This document shows positions 1-10,089 of a stretch of 64,000 bases of DNA, piece after piece; the stretch's first letter is position 1, and every line of letters starts with the position of its first letter. A program made the translations under genes and the position numbers. The stretch comes from Marthasterias glacialis. Taxonomy: Eukaryota; Echinodermata; Asteroidea; Forcipulatida; Asteriidae. The stretch spans positions 12,932,731-12,996,730 of the forward strand of contig OU452225.1 in assembly GCA_911728455.2 (NCBI GenBank). Direction: 5' to 3'. The notes below the pieces were generated by a model that ran no database searches, was not told the DNA's origin, and worked only from the letters and a program-made list of their open reading frames with translations.

Positions 1-234
<234 letters not shown>

Positions 235-819
235 TGCATTCAACTTAGTTGGTTACCTTTAAACATTGAAGTGGATTATCATTTTCAACATCACACGTGT
301 AAGATCCGATTTCACAGAACTGCTTGATAAATACAAATTGCTTGGTATTTTTTTAAGCAAAGCAAATGACGACTCACACAATAAATGGCATTGTATGATT
401 AGCTACTACCTGTTTCTGCTAAGCGTAATTTTCTGTGATAAGCGAACTTGTTAGCACAAGCAGTTATGAAATTCCATATTATGGGTTGAATTACCTCTGG
501 GATGTTTAGTATTGTTAGCATATTGTAACTTTATCTGAATCAAATTCAGGTAAAGTTTTTGATGAAATTTGGCTCGATAGTGTACCAACCCTTTAGCAGA
601 GATGCTCGCATGTTTTTTTTCGTTTGAAGAAGAGTACATTGTTTAGCGAAACATCCACATCCCTTACAAGCATTCTTCGATCAAGTTGCATGCCATGTTG
701 TCAAAAACGTGATCTGTGTATGGAGATGAAATACCGGGAAGGGGGGAACAAACGGCCTCCGTGCCTCTACAAATTAAATTTCATCTCCCCCTGTATACCT
801 TCTTGACTATCACACAGCG
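235..819. other. Non-coding, nothing recognised
   Basis: AT-rich sequence with only chance-length open frames of about 60 codons on both strands. No repeat, promoter or RNA motif stands out. Confidence 0.6.
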
Positions 820-1050
820 AGTTCCATGCCCGCACACCCCAAGGGGGTGTTGCTTGGGTAGTCCGAGCCGGGGACAAGGAATGGGAGGGTTTCGGTACGA
901 TTCACCCGGCGGGACCGGTCCCGGACTCGCGGTCTTGTTTTCTTAAGACCGCCTTTTGCCGTGGATTTGGAGGGAATGATCGAACGTATCGCCCGTGGGT
1001 TAGTTGGGCTTCGATACGCCCGCTGGCGCAGTGCTGTCGGAAGGAATATT
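820..1050. other. CpG-rich, hairpin-dense island
   Basis: A locally GC- and CpG-rich patch in AT-rich surroundings. It carries four perfect inverted repeats in about 190 bp: ACACCCC/GGGGTGT (834-850), the 14-bp palindrome CGGGACCGGTCCCG (910-923), GCGGTCTT/AAGACCGC with an 8-nt loop (929-952), and CGTATCG/CGATACG (985-1018). No open frame here resembles a known protein. It could be a structured non-coding RNA, a distal regulatory island or a decayed mobile element. The sequence alone does not decide between these. Confidence 0.45.
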
Positions 1051-1750
1051 TGATTGTAACCGGTCTGCTGGATGAGTAGAATGCCAAACGATGTCAGATA
1101 AATATATGCAATAACTGTATCCACTTCTTTGTATAGGACTTGACGATGCAGTTCACGTATACTTCTCTCCTTCAGTCACCGTTTTTCTCTTATAATATGT
1201 ACATGTGTTCTCATTCTGTGCGGTCTGAACGGCGCTTTGATTTGCTTCTTCTGTGATGTGACACACGACAAAACACACACATATACAACATTTACTTAAA
1301 CAAGGTGGATGAAAAAAAAGCGTTTACAATTTTTTCCGCATTTTGAATTTGACATTGTTTGATTCGTTTGTTGACCCCTTTTTTCGATGATTTCATAAAA
1401 ATGATAAACAAGAAGTATGGGTGATCTAGTAATGAATATCAATATTCAGCGATATTTAATGTAGATACATAAATGTGTATTTTGTTAGTTGAATACCTGG
1501 ATAGACTGTGATATTATCAGCTGACACTGACTTCTCGCATATCTATAATACATAACTTCTCATTCATGTCTTTATTACATTTTATGGGAAATGTCATATT
1601 TTTGGGGGCGTTTAGAAATGTTTAATGAGTGATCTGTTTTGCTTGTCCAACCCTTCAAGTCGCTGTAGTCACACACTGTGTGCAAAATCTCCTTGTAAGA
1701 CTGTTGACCATGGAGGGAGGAGGGACGTAGCTTTCGAACGCCGATTGCGT

Positions 1751-1786
1751 TGTGGGCGAGCCGATCCGATAAGTCTTTCGCCCACA
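1751..1786. repeat. Perfect 9-bp stem-loop
   Basis: TGTGGGCGA (1751-1759) is followed 18 nt later by its exact reverse complement TCGCCCACA (1778-1786). The stem is GC-rich in AT-rich context. Function unknown. Confidence 0.6.
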
Positions 1787-1904
1787 GTTCTGGGAGTAAA
1801 TGAAATAACACCATTCCTAGTTTGAAATAATTGTATATCTTTATTATGTACACAATTACAGAATGCTACATAATTTAATATCATGGATCTCTCGCAGAAC
1901 CCCC

Positions 1905-1981
1905 TCGCCCCCGTACACCTTAATATTGAATCGATTTCTCCGATGAAGAAAGTAAAATATCTAAACACTGTACGGGGGCGA
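1905..1981. repeat. Perfect 12-bp inverted repeat, 53-nt spacer
   Basis: TCGCCCCCGTAC (1905-1916) matches exactly the reverse complement of GTACGGGGGCGA (1970-1981), and one more A-T pair extends it inward. The arms are much more GC-rich than the spacer. This suits the termini of a very small MITE (77 bp), although no target-site duplication is evident. A hairpin RNA is an alternative. Confidence 0.6.
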
Positions 1982-4680
1982 AGTGACAACTGGCTTAGAA
2001 TCCCTCGACTTTAGCATGATCGTGGAACCGTAAATGATAAGGTGTAATTCTATTTCAAGTAATATTTGTTTCTTTATTTGAATGGGCACAATCCTAAGAA
2101 TTAAAATCATGCTCTGAAAGGTTTGTCTGTGTTAAAAAAAAAATAAAAAATACCAATAACACAAACAATACGATATAGTCTTAAACAACAGTATTTTTAT
2201 TTATTGAAATCAGAACTGATACAAAGACTGGGAAAACGACGGAGGAGGAAAAACTATTACAACGAAGGGACAATTAATTGACTGATGAAATGTACATTGA
2301 CGTAAAGACAAACGGGCCTTTTATACATACAAATATATGCACATAATTATTTCTATATCATGAATGACCTAGTGGATATTCTTTTCATGTTACAAGCATT
2401 TTATTTAAATTTTTTATTTTATTTTTTTCTAAATTATGTTGTTTAATGACACGTCTATTTTTGAATGACTAGTATTGAAAGAATAACCATAGAGCTACAC
2501 GGTAAGGTGTTCAACTTGCACCAGCAGTCCTAAAAAATTATTTGATCTTCAAGTCGAGAAAGTTGCGTTTGAATCGCGTCCCTGTTTACTCTAAAAGCCC
2601 GTAAACAAAACATGTTTCTGTCTTCTGCTGTCTTCAGAAATCGTGTGAGAGAGTGTCAATATTTCTTGAATACAATGCGGTTTAAATGAGTAATTTTTTT
2701 CCCCAGCCATTGTGCCTTCCATTTTAAAGAACTGATAAATGCATTTATTTAAACCAAATGTTCCATGCGAAAATGGGGACTTCGCCTTTACGCATCCTCG
2801 AACGTCTCATTATAAACAAAGACATAATCTTGAAGCGAAGCCAGATACCATCTAACGAAACACTGTCCGTGTTTTGACCAGCTTTGTAAGATTTCGGTGT
2901 CTTTTGGCCTTTCGGTATTCCCACGTAATACGTGAGTCGCCAATAATTATTCAGCAGCATTTAAGTCAAAAAGCAATTTTAAGAATCGGTAAACAACATG
3001 GAATGTGATTATTTCAATTTGATGATCACCAACAACTCTCTTTGGATGATTGTCAGGAAAGTTAACATCATGGAAATCAGATTTCATTATGCCAGACGGA
3101 TTGTTATTTGTTTATCATTATTGTTTCTCAGTATTTACTTTTTAAAATTAGTTTTCATGATACAATAACTCTGGGATGTATATTTGTTGTAGAATCGAAC
3201 ATATAATTGATCTGCAATTATTTATTATTTCCCCCAAAACGCACTGCGGACATTATCGTTGCTATATTCTCCAGATTGTACCGGAACGCGAGTTCGTATT
3301 TTTCACGAAATGAACAACTAAATATTTCGCTGCTCGTTTTGAAAAGGTACGATTAAATGTCTTGAAATGTTTACCCTCACCCGGAAATGTTCGTTTCCCC
3401 CAATTATTATCAAAGGTTTTGATGTAAACAGGCTGTGTTATACTATACTAGATCTCGGTTATACGAGTTTTACCTTTCGACGGGTATAGAGTACAGTTAA
3501 CAACGTGAGAGTCGTTCATTCGTAGCGGTGTTGGTCTTGCGGTACCGCTCTTGAATCTAACAATATAAATCAAGGTCGATTCGTGATCTACTGACCATAA
3601 ATACCTCTTGCCTGCTCCAGAGATCTTGGCCGCGATGCCTTTTTGGCTATATTGAACCCCACCCGCTTGTTACAATCTCCCTATACACCATCCGCTCTTC
3701 TATACTTCTGTTGCTACATTTATAGAAATGGTCAAAACTGAACTCTATCGATTGTAACGTAAGTGCCATCTTGCCAGCGCCACGATCTTATTACCGGGAT
3801 TTGTGTGCTATGAGACATTTATTACCATTATTATTATAATTATTAGTTTTATTATTATTATTATTTTAATTTGGAGCAGCTTGTAATTTGTGTGTATCAG
3901 TGTAAATTCCCGGAGTGAGTCAATTTTCAGGAAAATCAGCGACTGCTACCTTCAAAATATGCTTCAGATTTTTAAATCAACAAACAGTATTTTTTAAATG
4001 AAGTTTCTACATTTTAACAAATTCAATAATAAAGACGAAGAAGCAGAAGAGAAAAAAAATGAATTATTTTCTGACTTGTAAAACTACAAAATGGTTGTTT
4101 TATGAGATGTACCGGCATTTGTTATTATCTTAAGTTTATTTTGTCCCATTTTGTGTTATTGGATCAAAAAGATCCGTAAAAATAATACACAGTACAGAGT
4201 CTACCTTCAGAATTTCAGGTTTCCTGAGGACTTTTTTTTTGTCTGGTCAAATGAAAACAATATCTGGGTTAAAATAGGGAGTGAGCAAAGCCAAACCATG
4301 TTAGCAGAACAAATATCGTTTTGTAATCACAAAGATCATTTTTTAATGCTAATAAATTGTGTTGCAAGAACTCATCTGCCAACTTACCCGTTTACTGAAC
4401 TGGTGTGTTGGCGAAGAGGCCATAAACGATTTTAAAAGCATTCTTACACGGTCAAATAATCACATTTTCAATCAAGCAAAACACTGTTCCAAAATTCACT
4501 TCATCTTGTTCCTCTGACAACTTTGTACACTGCCCTTTGTTTTCAAAAATAACATTTCCATTTTGCACCATTACGAAAGACAAAGGTTGTACTTCTGTTT
4601 CGTTATTTTTTGAGCATTTCTCCCCAAAAGCGAATTTAATGACTACGTATACAAGATTTGACAATTCTGTCTGGTCGTAA

Positions 4681-5738
4681 AGTGAGTGACAGAGTGGGCG
4701 GGGCTACGGAGCAGTGACGACAAAACTGTGACAGGCTGTCAGATCATTCGACCAATCATAGCGCTCGCAGTGCCGTCACTGCATCACCGAGCGAGGGCGC
4801 CCTTTACCGTCACCGTAAAGTTATCGCAGATAATGATCTTGCTGTACCAACACACGGTGTGTATTGTATATATTGGTTTCAGCAACAGGACTCACCGCTA
4901 TTCATTAGGTCCAAGGTGCTCTGCTGAAGGTGGGCGGTATTGGCTACCGATGTTTAATATCCCTCTTCATTCACGGAGAACATTCGCAGGGCCTCTCCCC
5001 TTACCTTGCCGGCCATGAGACGATTGAATCCCACCAAAGACTGATGAACCAAGAGTGTCCATCACCAAACTGTCGTTGCATTGTTTGATGCGTTAAAATC
5101 ATCTAATTATCAGAGATAGGCGTACACAAGTGTTGGACAAACTTCATTGATATGCAAATGAGCCGACGACCAGCCGACAAATGACAACATTGGGAGATCA
5201 CGTGGTGGGAAACTGTACATGTGCCCGAGCTTGCTATAGATAAAGATGACAACGGTGATGTTAGGGGAGACATTCTGTTCCGCGGCTTATTAAGGTGGGA
5301 CGAACAAACTTCTTGCAAAATTTTCACCTTTTTTTCTTTGACTGAACTCACAGTGTTTCTTCAGTCGTTTGTTGGTTTGTGGTCACCCAGCCATCGCCGA
5401 ATACGACCAGCCAAGCTAGTGGCTGATGTCTGGCCTCGCATACTGTGTGTGTTTGCACTGAAGCGAACACAAGCCCGTGGAGTGGGGCCGTATTAACAAC
5501 ATTACAGCGACCTCAACTGTGAAACGCAGGCGTGTGTAGGGATAACCTAATTCCGTGGCTGTTTTCTTCTGACTTGTCATTGCGAGGCAGTTGAGTGTGA
5601 CTGACTGTATTGCTCAGCGATTGTCGAGCGACGGACGGGGTTGATTTTAGGTGGCCGCGGAGCCAGTACGAACCGGCGACGACCGTGTCAAGACAGCTCA
5701 AGACGACGGGGCCATCGTCTGATCAAACCGGCGTAGAC
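4681..5738 (+). promoter_or_regulatory. Presumed FoxD upstream region and 5' leader
   Basis: GC content rises relative to the flanks. A GC box (gggcgggg) lies near 4695, a CCAAT box (accaatcat) near 4750, a perfect POU octamer ATGCAAAT at 5152-5159 and an E-box CACGTG at 5199-5204. An inverted repeat GCAGTGACG/CGTCACTGC spans roughly 4711-4780. There is no convincing TATA box, so the transcription start cannot be placed. An in-frame stop (TGA, 5598-5600) precedes the FoxD ATG, which supports 5601-5738 being untranslated. The regulatory role is inferred from position and motifs only. Confidence 0.45.
5152..5159 (+). promoter_or_regulatory. Octamer (POU) site ATGCAAAT
   Basis: Exact match to the POU/Oct octamer, about 590 bp upstream of the FoxD start codon, 39 bp before a CACGTG E-box (5199-5204). 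POU factors regulate FoxD3 in vertebrates, so the site is plausible. A single 8-mer match can arise by chance. Confidence 0.3.
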
Positions 5739-6905
5739 ATGACCGTGAGCTCCGCTAATGCCATGGAGGAGTCAAAGGTGAGCGCTCCGGCCCAGCAGCA
5801 GCAGCAACATCAACAGCAGCAACAACAACACGACTCCGGGATAGTCATCGGTGGGCCGGGGCCCGGTGCTTTCCACTGCCGGAAAGATCTACCCCTGCCA
5901 CCGGCACGGCAAGTCAAAGACACCGATCCAATGGAACAGTTCTCGGACAGTGAGATGCTCGATTCAGCCGATAAGGACGAGTCAGAAATACACAGTAAGG
6001 ACTCGGACGACATCGAGCTTGTGTCGGAGAAACAGGGAGACGCCGACACCAACCCTGATGAGAAAAAAGCGAAGTCCAGCACGGTCAAGCCACCGTACTC
6101 CTACATCGCACTAATAACCATGTCTATTCTTCAATCACCGCAGAAAAGACTGACACTTAGCGGTATCTGCGAGTTTATCATGAACCGTTTTCCATACTAC
6201 CGGGAGAAATTCCCCGTGTGGCAGAACAGCATACGGCATAACCTGTCCCTCAATGACTGCTTCATCAAAATTCCACGGGAGCCAGGTAACCCTGGGAAAG
6301 GGAACTACTGGACGCTGGACCCAGCCAGTGAGGACATGTTCGACAACGGGTCTTTCCTGCGGAGAAGGAAACGCTACAAGCGACACCATCCTGACCTGGG
6401 GATCAGTCTACGTGAACACTCGGCATTTATGGCCGCCAGCCCGTACGGGCATCATATTAGTTACGGGCACCCACACGCTATGTTGCCGTACCACTACGTC
6501 TCGCCGCTCCCCCCTCCCGTGCCTCTGTCCCTCACCACTTCAGCGGCACACAGTTTACACAGTCAGGCGTTGAGCAGCCTCATGTCGGCCGGCACCACAG
6601 CAGCCCCAGTCCGTTCCGGTTTCAGCATCGAGAGCCTCATCGGCAACAGTGCTAGTACGAACTCGAGCAACACACCGAATAGTGTCATCAGCACAAGTAG
6701 TAGCACAAGTAGTATTACCTCACCTGTGAACAGCTTGCTGGCATTCCGCCCACCAACGAGCCTTCACTCGGCCCTTTCACCCTTCATCACAGCTGGGGCA
6801 GCGAGCGCTTTTACTGCCCCTGTGCCTTCCTCCTTCGATCTCGAAAAATACAGACAGTGTTTACAGTGCAATGGTTTAGCGGCAACAACTTGTACCTGGC
6901 GCTGA
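5739..6905 (+). CDS. foxD: FoxD-class forkhead transcription factor, single exon
   Basis: Nuclear sequence-specific DNA-binding regulator. FoxD proteins act in neural, mesodermal and, in vertebrates, neural-crest specification, mainly as repressors. The 388-residue protein starts at the first in-frame ATG after an in-frame stop (5598). Its MTVSS beginning recalls the MTLS start of vertebrate FoxD3. A second ATG at 5763 has a near-ideal Kozak context and could also be used. Residues 19-30 are Gln/His-rich and 62-99 acidic. The forkhead domain is residues 117-215 (6087-6383), beginning [12 protein letters not shown], with recognition helix [10 protein letters not shown] (163-172) and basic wing RRRKRYKR. 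Ala/Ser/Pro-rich linkers follow, then an eh1-type Groucho-binding motif FSIESLIG (295-302, 6621-6644), a Ser/Thr-rich stretch (304-330) and the C-terminal EKYRQCLQ (369-376). Absence of introns is typical of FoxD. The FoxD class is sure; the paralogue is not assignable. Confidence 0.96.
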   Translation: MTVSSANAMEESKVSAPAQQQQQHQQQQQQHDSGIVIGGPGPGAFHCRKDLPLPPARQVKDTDPMEQFSDSEMLDSADKDESEIHSKDSDDIELVSEKQGDADTNPDEKKAKSSTVKPPYSYIALITMSILQSPQKRLTLSGICEFIMNRFPYYREKFPVWQNSIRHNLSLNDCFIKIPREPGNPGKGNYWTLDPASEDMFDNGSFLRRRKRYKRHHPDLGISLREHSAFMAASPYGHHISYGHPHAMLPYHYVSPLPPPVPLSLTTSAAHSLHSQALSSLMSAGTTAAPVRSGFSIESLIGNSASTNSSNTPNSVISTSSSTSSITSPVNSLLAFRPPTSLHSALSPFITAGAASAFTAPVPSSFDLEKYRQCLQCNGLAATTCTWR

Positions 6906-8801
6906 TCCAAGGACACCATCTATACATACACATAAAAAAATATATATCTATATATATTGAAACTATATTCAAACACCGGGACAGCAGTTGGCAGGTAAGC
7001 CTTTAAAAAATTGTGCATAGTCCCCTGACTGTACATTAATTAATCTGCACCCTGAACTAAAAGGAAAATGCCGAGTGGGTTCTAAGAATGAGTAGAATTT
7101 TAAACTGTGGATTGAACTAATTTAGTCTATGTTTGAGTCGAGTTTTCCCTGAGCTTGGTTGCTCACTGGCCGTCCCGTTGACAACCCTCGTGCCGCGAAC
7201 TGCCTCCACCGAGAAACGGGGCTGATCGTGGCGGGCGTTTGGAAGCGTGAAGACCCGTGAGCAACAGCGGCGGATCACGGTCGATTTCAACTGCATGATA
7301 CCGTATCACCCAAGACTGGCGTTCGTTACTGTATGTGTGTGATGTGTGAGAAAGAGAGAGGCTATCTCGCAATTTCAATACGGGTCACTCGCGCAAACCG
7401 TACACCCGATCAAAACCATCTTGTATATGTAATGTCACCAACAAGGACAAACAAACTATTGTAGTTAATGCTTTTGAACTTGGACTGGATGTGAACTGGG
7501 TTCAGCCCGGCTGAAGGCACAAGTGCCCCCCTAGTCAGTACGGTGTCATGATGCAAGCTCGTTATAAACGTGTAAGTGAAATGCCTTTTCACTAAAGAAA
7601 TATACATAATAACGACTAGATTACGAAATAGCATTGTTGTGAAAACGTATATTTATATTCGTAGATTGAACATATTGTAGAATCTTGTCCACACAGACTG
7701 CACACAGTAAAAAAAAAAAAACATGCAAAAAAATAATTACCATTATTTGGTGAAGTATGTAATACGGTGTCCAAGAGCGGACAAGTGAAAAAAAAACGTT
7801 TCATGTATTGTGCCGCAATAGTATACCGTTGACTTTAGATTGTACACGTGTCAAGATGTTTTATTTTTATGGATGTCTTTTCTGTTGTACGTGAAAGAAA
7901 AAAAAGAAGAAGAAAAAATGGTGAAGAATACAGTGCCAACTTGAGGCTAGTTTATGCTTTAGAAGTTTGGCAAACGCACAACTGAAAATTGTAAAATAAT
8001 TTAAGAAATTAAGAGAATGGACCTAAGTATCTGAAGAAGAAGAAGAAAAAACAATAATTGCTGTTGAAAATTATCCTGCTAAACCAATGATTCTGTGACA
8101 CAGGATTGTCTCTAATATAGTACATAATTTGCCGCTGTCGGGTTTTAATTTTGATAAAGCTTCATGAATATGATTTTTTACCAAGTAACATAATACTAAC
8201 TATAGTTTAAATAACTAGTAAAACGGTTAATCACTCTTTACTATAAGGTTCAACAGCTAGTTTATTTGCGGTGGATAAGGTGCTCATTTCATGATAAAAG
8301 AAACAGTCCATTTATTTTCAGCCATTACCAGCAAACTCAGTTTATGCTTCTAAACATTACTTTAAGGAGATTTCAAGTTATAATGCAGGTTTAAATGGCT
8401 GTTTCCGTTTTTATGTCATACCTTGTCTGAAGATGCCTTTCCATTGACCTGGAGTACTGTCTTTTGCTTGTTAGTACATAAAATTGTCAACCTAAGACGC
8501 GAGGTTTTTTTTTAGGTCGTGGTCGGATGTGGGATAATCAGTCAGTCCATCGTTCAACTTATTGAACCATTACAGAAACAACTCCCAAAAGGCCATCCTA
8601 CTTTCCAACCTATAAAACACCGTTGAATCGCTTGTGAAATAGCCAAAAGCTACCGACATGCCATAGCTTTCAGCAATATTCCACCAATTCTGAACACGAC
8701 GGTTTGAAGAGGTGATGTAGATCCTTGATGATGATGATAATGATTATTGTTGTTATTAAAATATCTACCGCCACCCCCCTTTTTTTCATTTTGGCCGGCA
8801 G
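6906..8801 (+). other. FoxD 3' UTR, possibly containing an intron
   Basis: AT-rich sequence after the FoxD stop. A consensus splice donor, CAG|GTAAGC, occurs at 6992-7000. At its far end lies a strong acceptor: a C/T tract followed by ggccggcag ending at 8801. If both are used, an intron of about 1.8 kb (6995-8801) would sit in the 3' UTR. I saw no AATAAA in this interval, only variants such as ATTAAA near 8754, so the transcript probably runs further. The interval otherwise holds A-rich and GAA-rich runs and no recognisable gene. The splice interpretation is inference. Confidence 0.4.
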
Positions 8802-9095
8802 GCTCACCCTGGATGGCCGCCCCACCGCCCACCGCACACTGAAAAGACAACTCGTGTGTCGTGGGTTTTGGGTTTCATGTACAACCCGTTGCAACCGAGT
8901 GCTATGCCGCATAGCCCCTGGCCCACTCTGGCAGGCGGCCCGGCAAGCACTACCGTCCTCGGAGTTATAGAATCGCCTCTTCTCGCAGGTGTTGCCCAGG
9001 CATTAGGAAACCCCTCACCAGAAAAAAAAGGGAGACAGAATTTGAACGGAAATAATAACCTTAGAACTTCTCATTTTGGTCTTTCGAACTATTAA
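8802..9095 (+). other. Possible 3' exon with short open frame
   Basis: A GC-rich patch directly follows the strong acceptor-like sequence ending at 8801. It is open in one frame to the stop at 9093-9095; the first ATG is at 8877, giving 72 residues. The peptide begins MYNPLQPSAMPHSPWPTLAG and is Pro/Ala/Ser/Gly-rich, unlike the AT-driven frames around it. It matches no FoxD C terminus that I recognise. It may be a non-coding 3' UTR exon of FoxD, an alternative C terminus, an exon of an unseen gene, or a conserved regulatory patch. A chance open frame is also possible. Confidence 0.25.
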
Positions 9096-10083
9096 TAGTG
9101 GAGCAGTCAATGCTTCACTCTTATTTCGCGTATCCACGGGCATGGTTCACCCGAAACCCAAAGCAGTGTTATACAGCCTCAGATCATTTTATAGGTTTTT
9201 CACTGGTTCAAAAAAAAAGGATAGAATGGAGCCTGCTGGTGAAACAAAATCAAGGGATATTCGAACTTGCCTTTACGAAGCTCACAAAATGAAATGAGGT
9301 CCGTCCCTCCCCCAAGATTTTCAGAACTAGAAGGAATAATGGTGGTGAAAGACAAAATATAGGACAAAAAAAATTGTTCTGACACTCGATAAAATCATTT
9401 CATGACAGAGTTCTTGAACTACGTAAAATGATCCCCGTTCAAGGGGGAAAAATCGAGAGCAATTTTGTTTGAGTTTACTGCGGAACTGAGCATTTCAACG
9501 GGCTTCGAAAATGAAGTCAGTTTGTCCATGAAACATTCGAGACAGTTTCAGGTGAACATAAATTCATTTCAAAAGATTCCATGAATATTGTCGATGAAAA
9601 AAAAAATTGCTTTATACTTGACCTCCCTTCCCCAAACCATTTGGGATTGCCTCAGAAATCGGATAGATTTGTGGCAGTGATTAAAAACTCCACAAAGTTC
9701 AAAAGGTTCATTTCCACTAAACTGCTAATGAAGAAAGAAAAAAAACCCGGAACTTGGGTGAAGTGATGTTGTTGGGGCGGCCTAACGACACGACCAAGGG
9801 ATAGCTTTGTACAACACAAACTGCATTTTAGATTTAGCACACAGTATCTGAGCTTGTCCTTTTTATAGACTGTGATTTGGTAAATTGTGTAATACAGGTA
9901 GAATACTCCATTCTATTGGTTGGTAATTTAGTAAACGCAGGAAATATATATATAAATATATATACAAAAAAAACGGCCTGACCCGGTTGTTAGGGTCTAA
10001 CCTAGACACTTTATTATGTTCAACAATGCTCAATCGTTGGACCTGTGTGTATAATATTGTGCAATTATATTGTGATAAAAAAA
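9096..10083. other. Non-coding, possible remaining FoxD 3' UTR
   Basis: AT-rich, with A-runs and a TATATA block near 9945-9970. No gene recognised. Extension of the FoxD transcript into this part cannot be confirmed. Confidence 0.45.
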
Positions 10084-10089
10084 AATAAA
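10084..10089 (+). terminator. Candidate polyadenylation signal AATAAA
   Basis: The first perfect AATAAA hexamer I noticed downstream of FoxD, within an A-rich stretch followed by T/G-rich sequence (ctgttggccatgtatatgaa). It lies 3.2 kb past the stop codon, so use by FoxD is uncertain. Hexamers like this are frequent by chance in AT-rich DNA. Confidence 0.2.

Larger units (their letters stand above)
1051..4680. other. Non-coding region upstream of FoxD
   Basis: AT-rich, with frames no longer than about 106 codons, none recognisable. Apart from the two inverted repeats listed separately (1751-1786, 1905-1981) it holds short A/T runs and an (ATT)n stretch near 3825-3870. Distal FoxD regulatory elements may lie here but cannot be identified from one sequence. 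Confidence 0.55.

Noticed and set aside
5610..5738. Upstream extension of the FoxD frame to 5610
   Set aside because: Position 5610 is TTG, not ATG. The first ATG after the in-frame stop at 5598 is at 5739.
5810..6389. Other open frames on both strands across FoxD
   Set aside because: They are shadows of the forkhead coding sequence, without recognisable domains.
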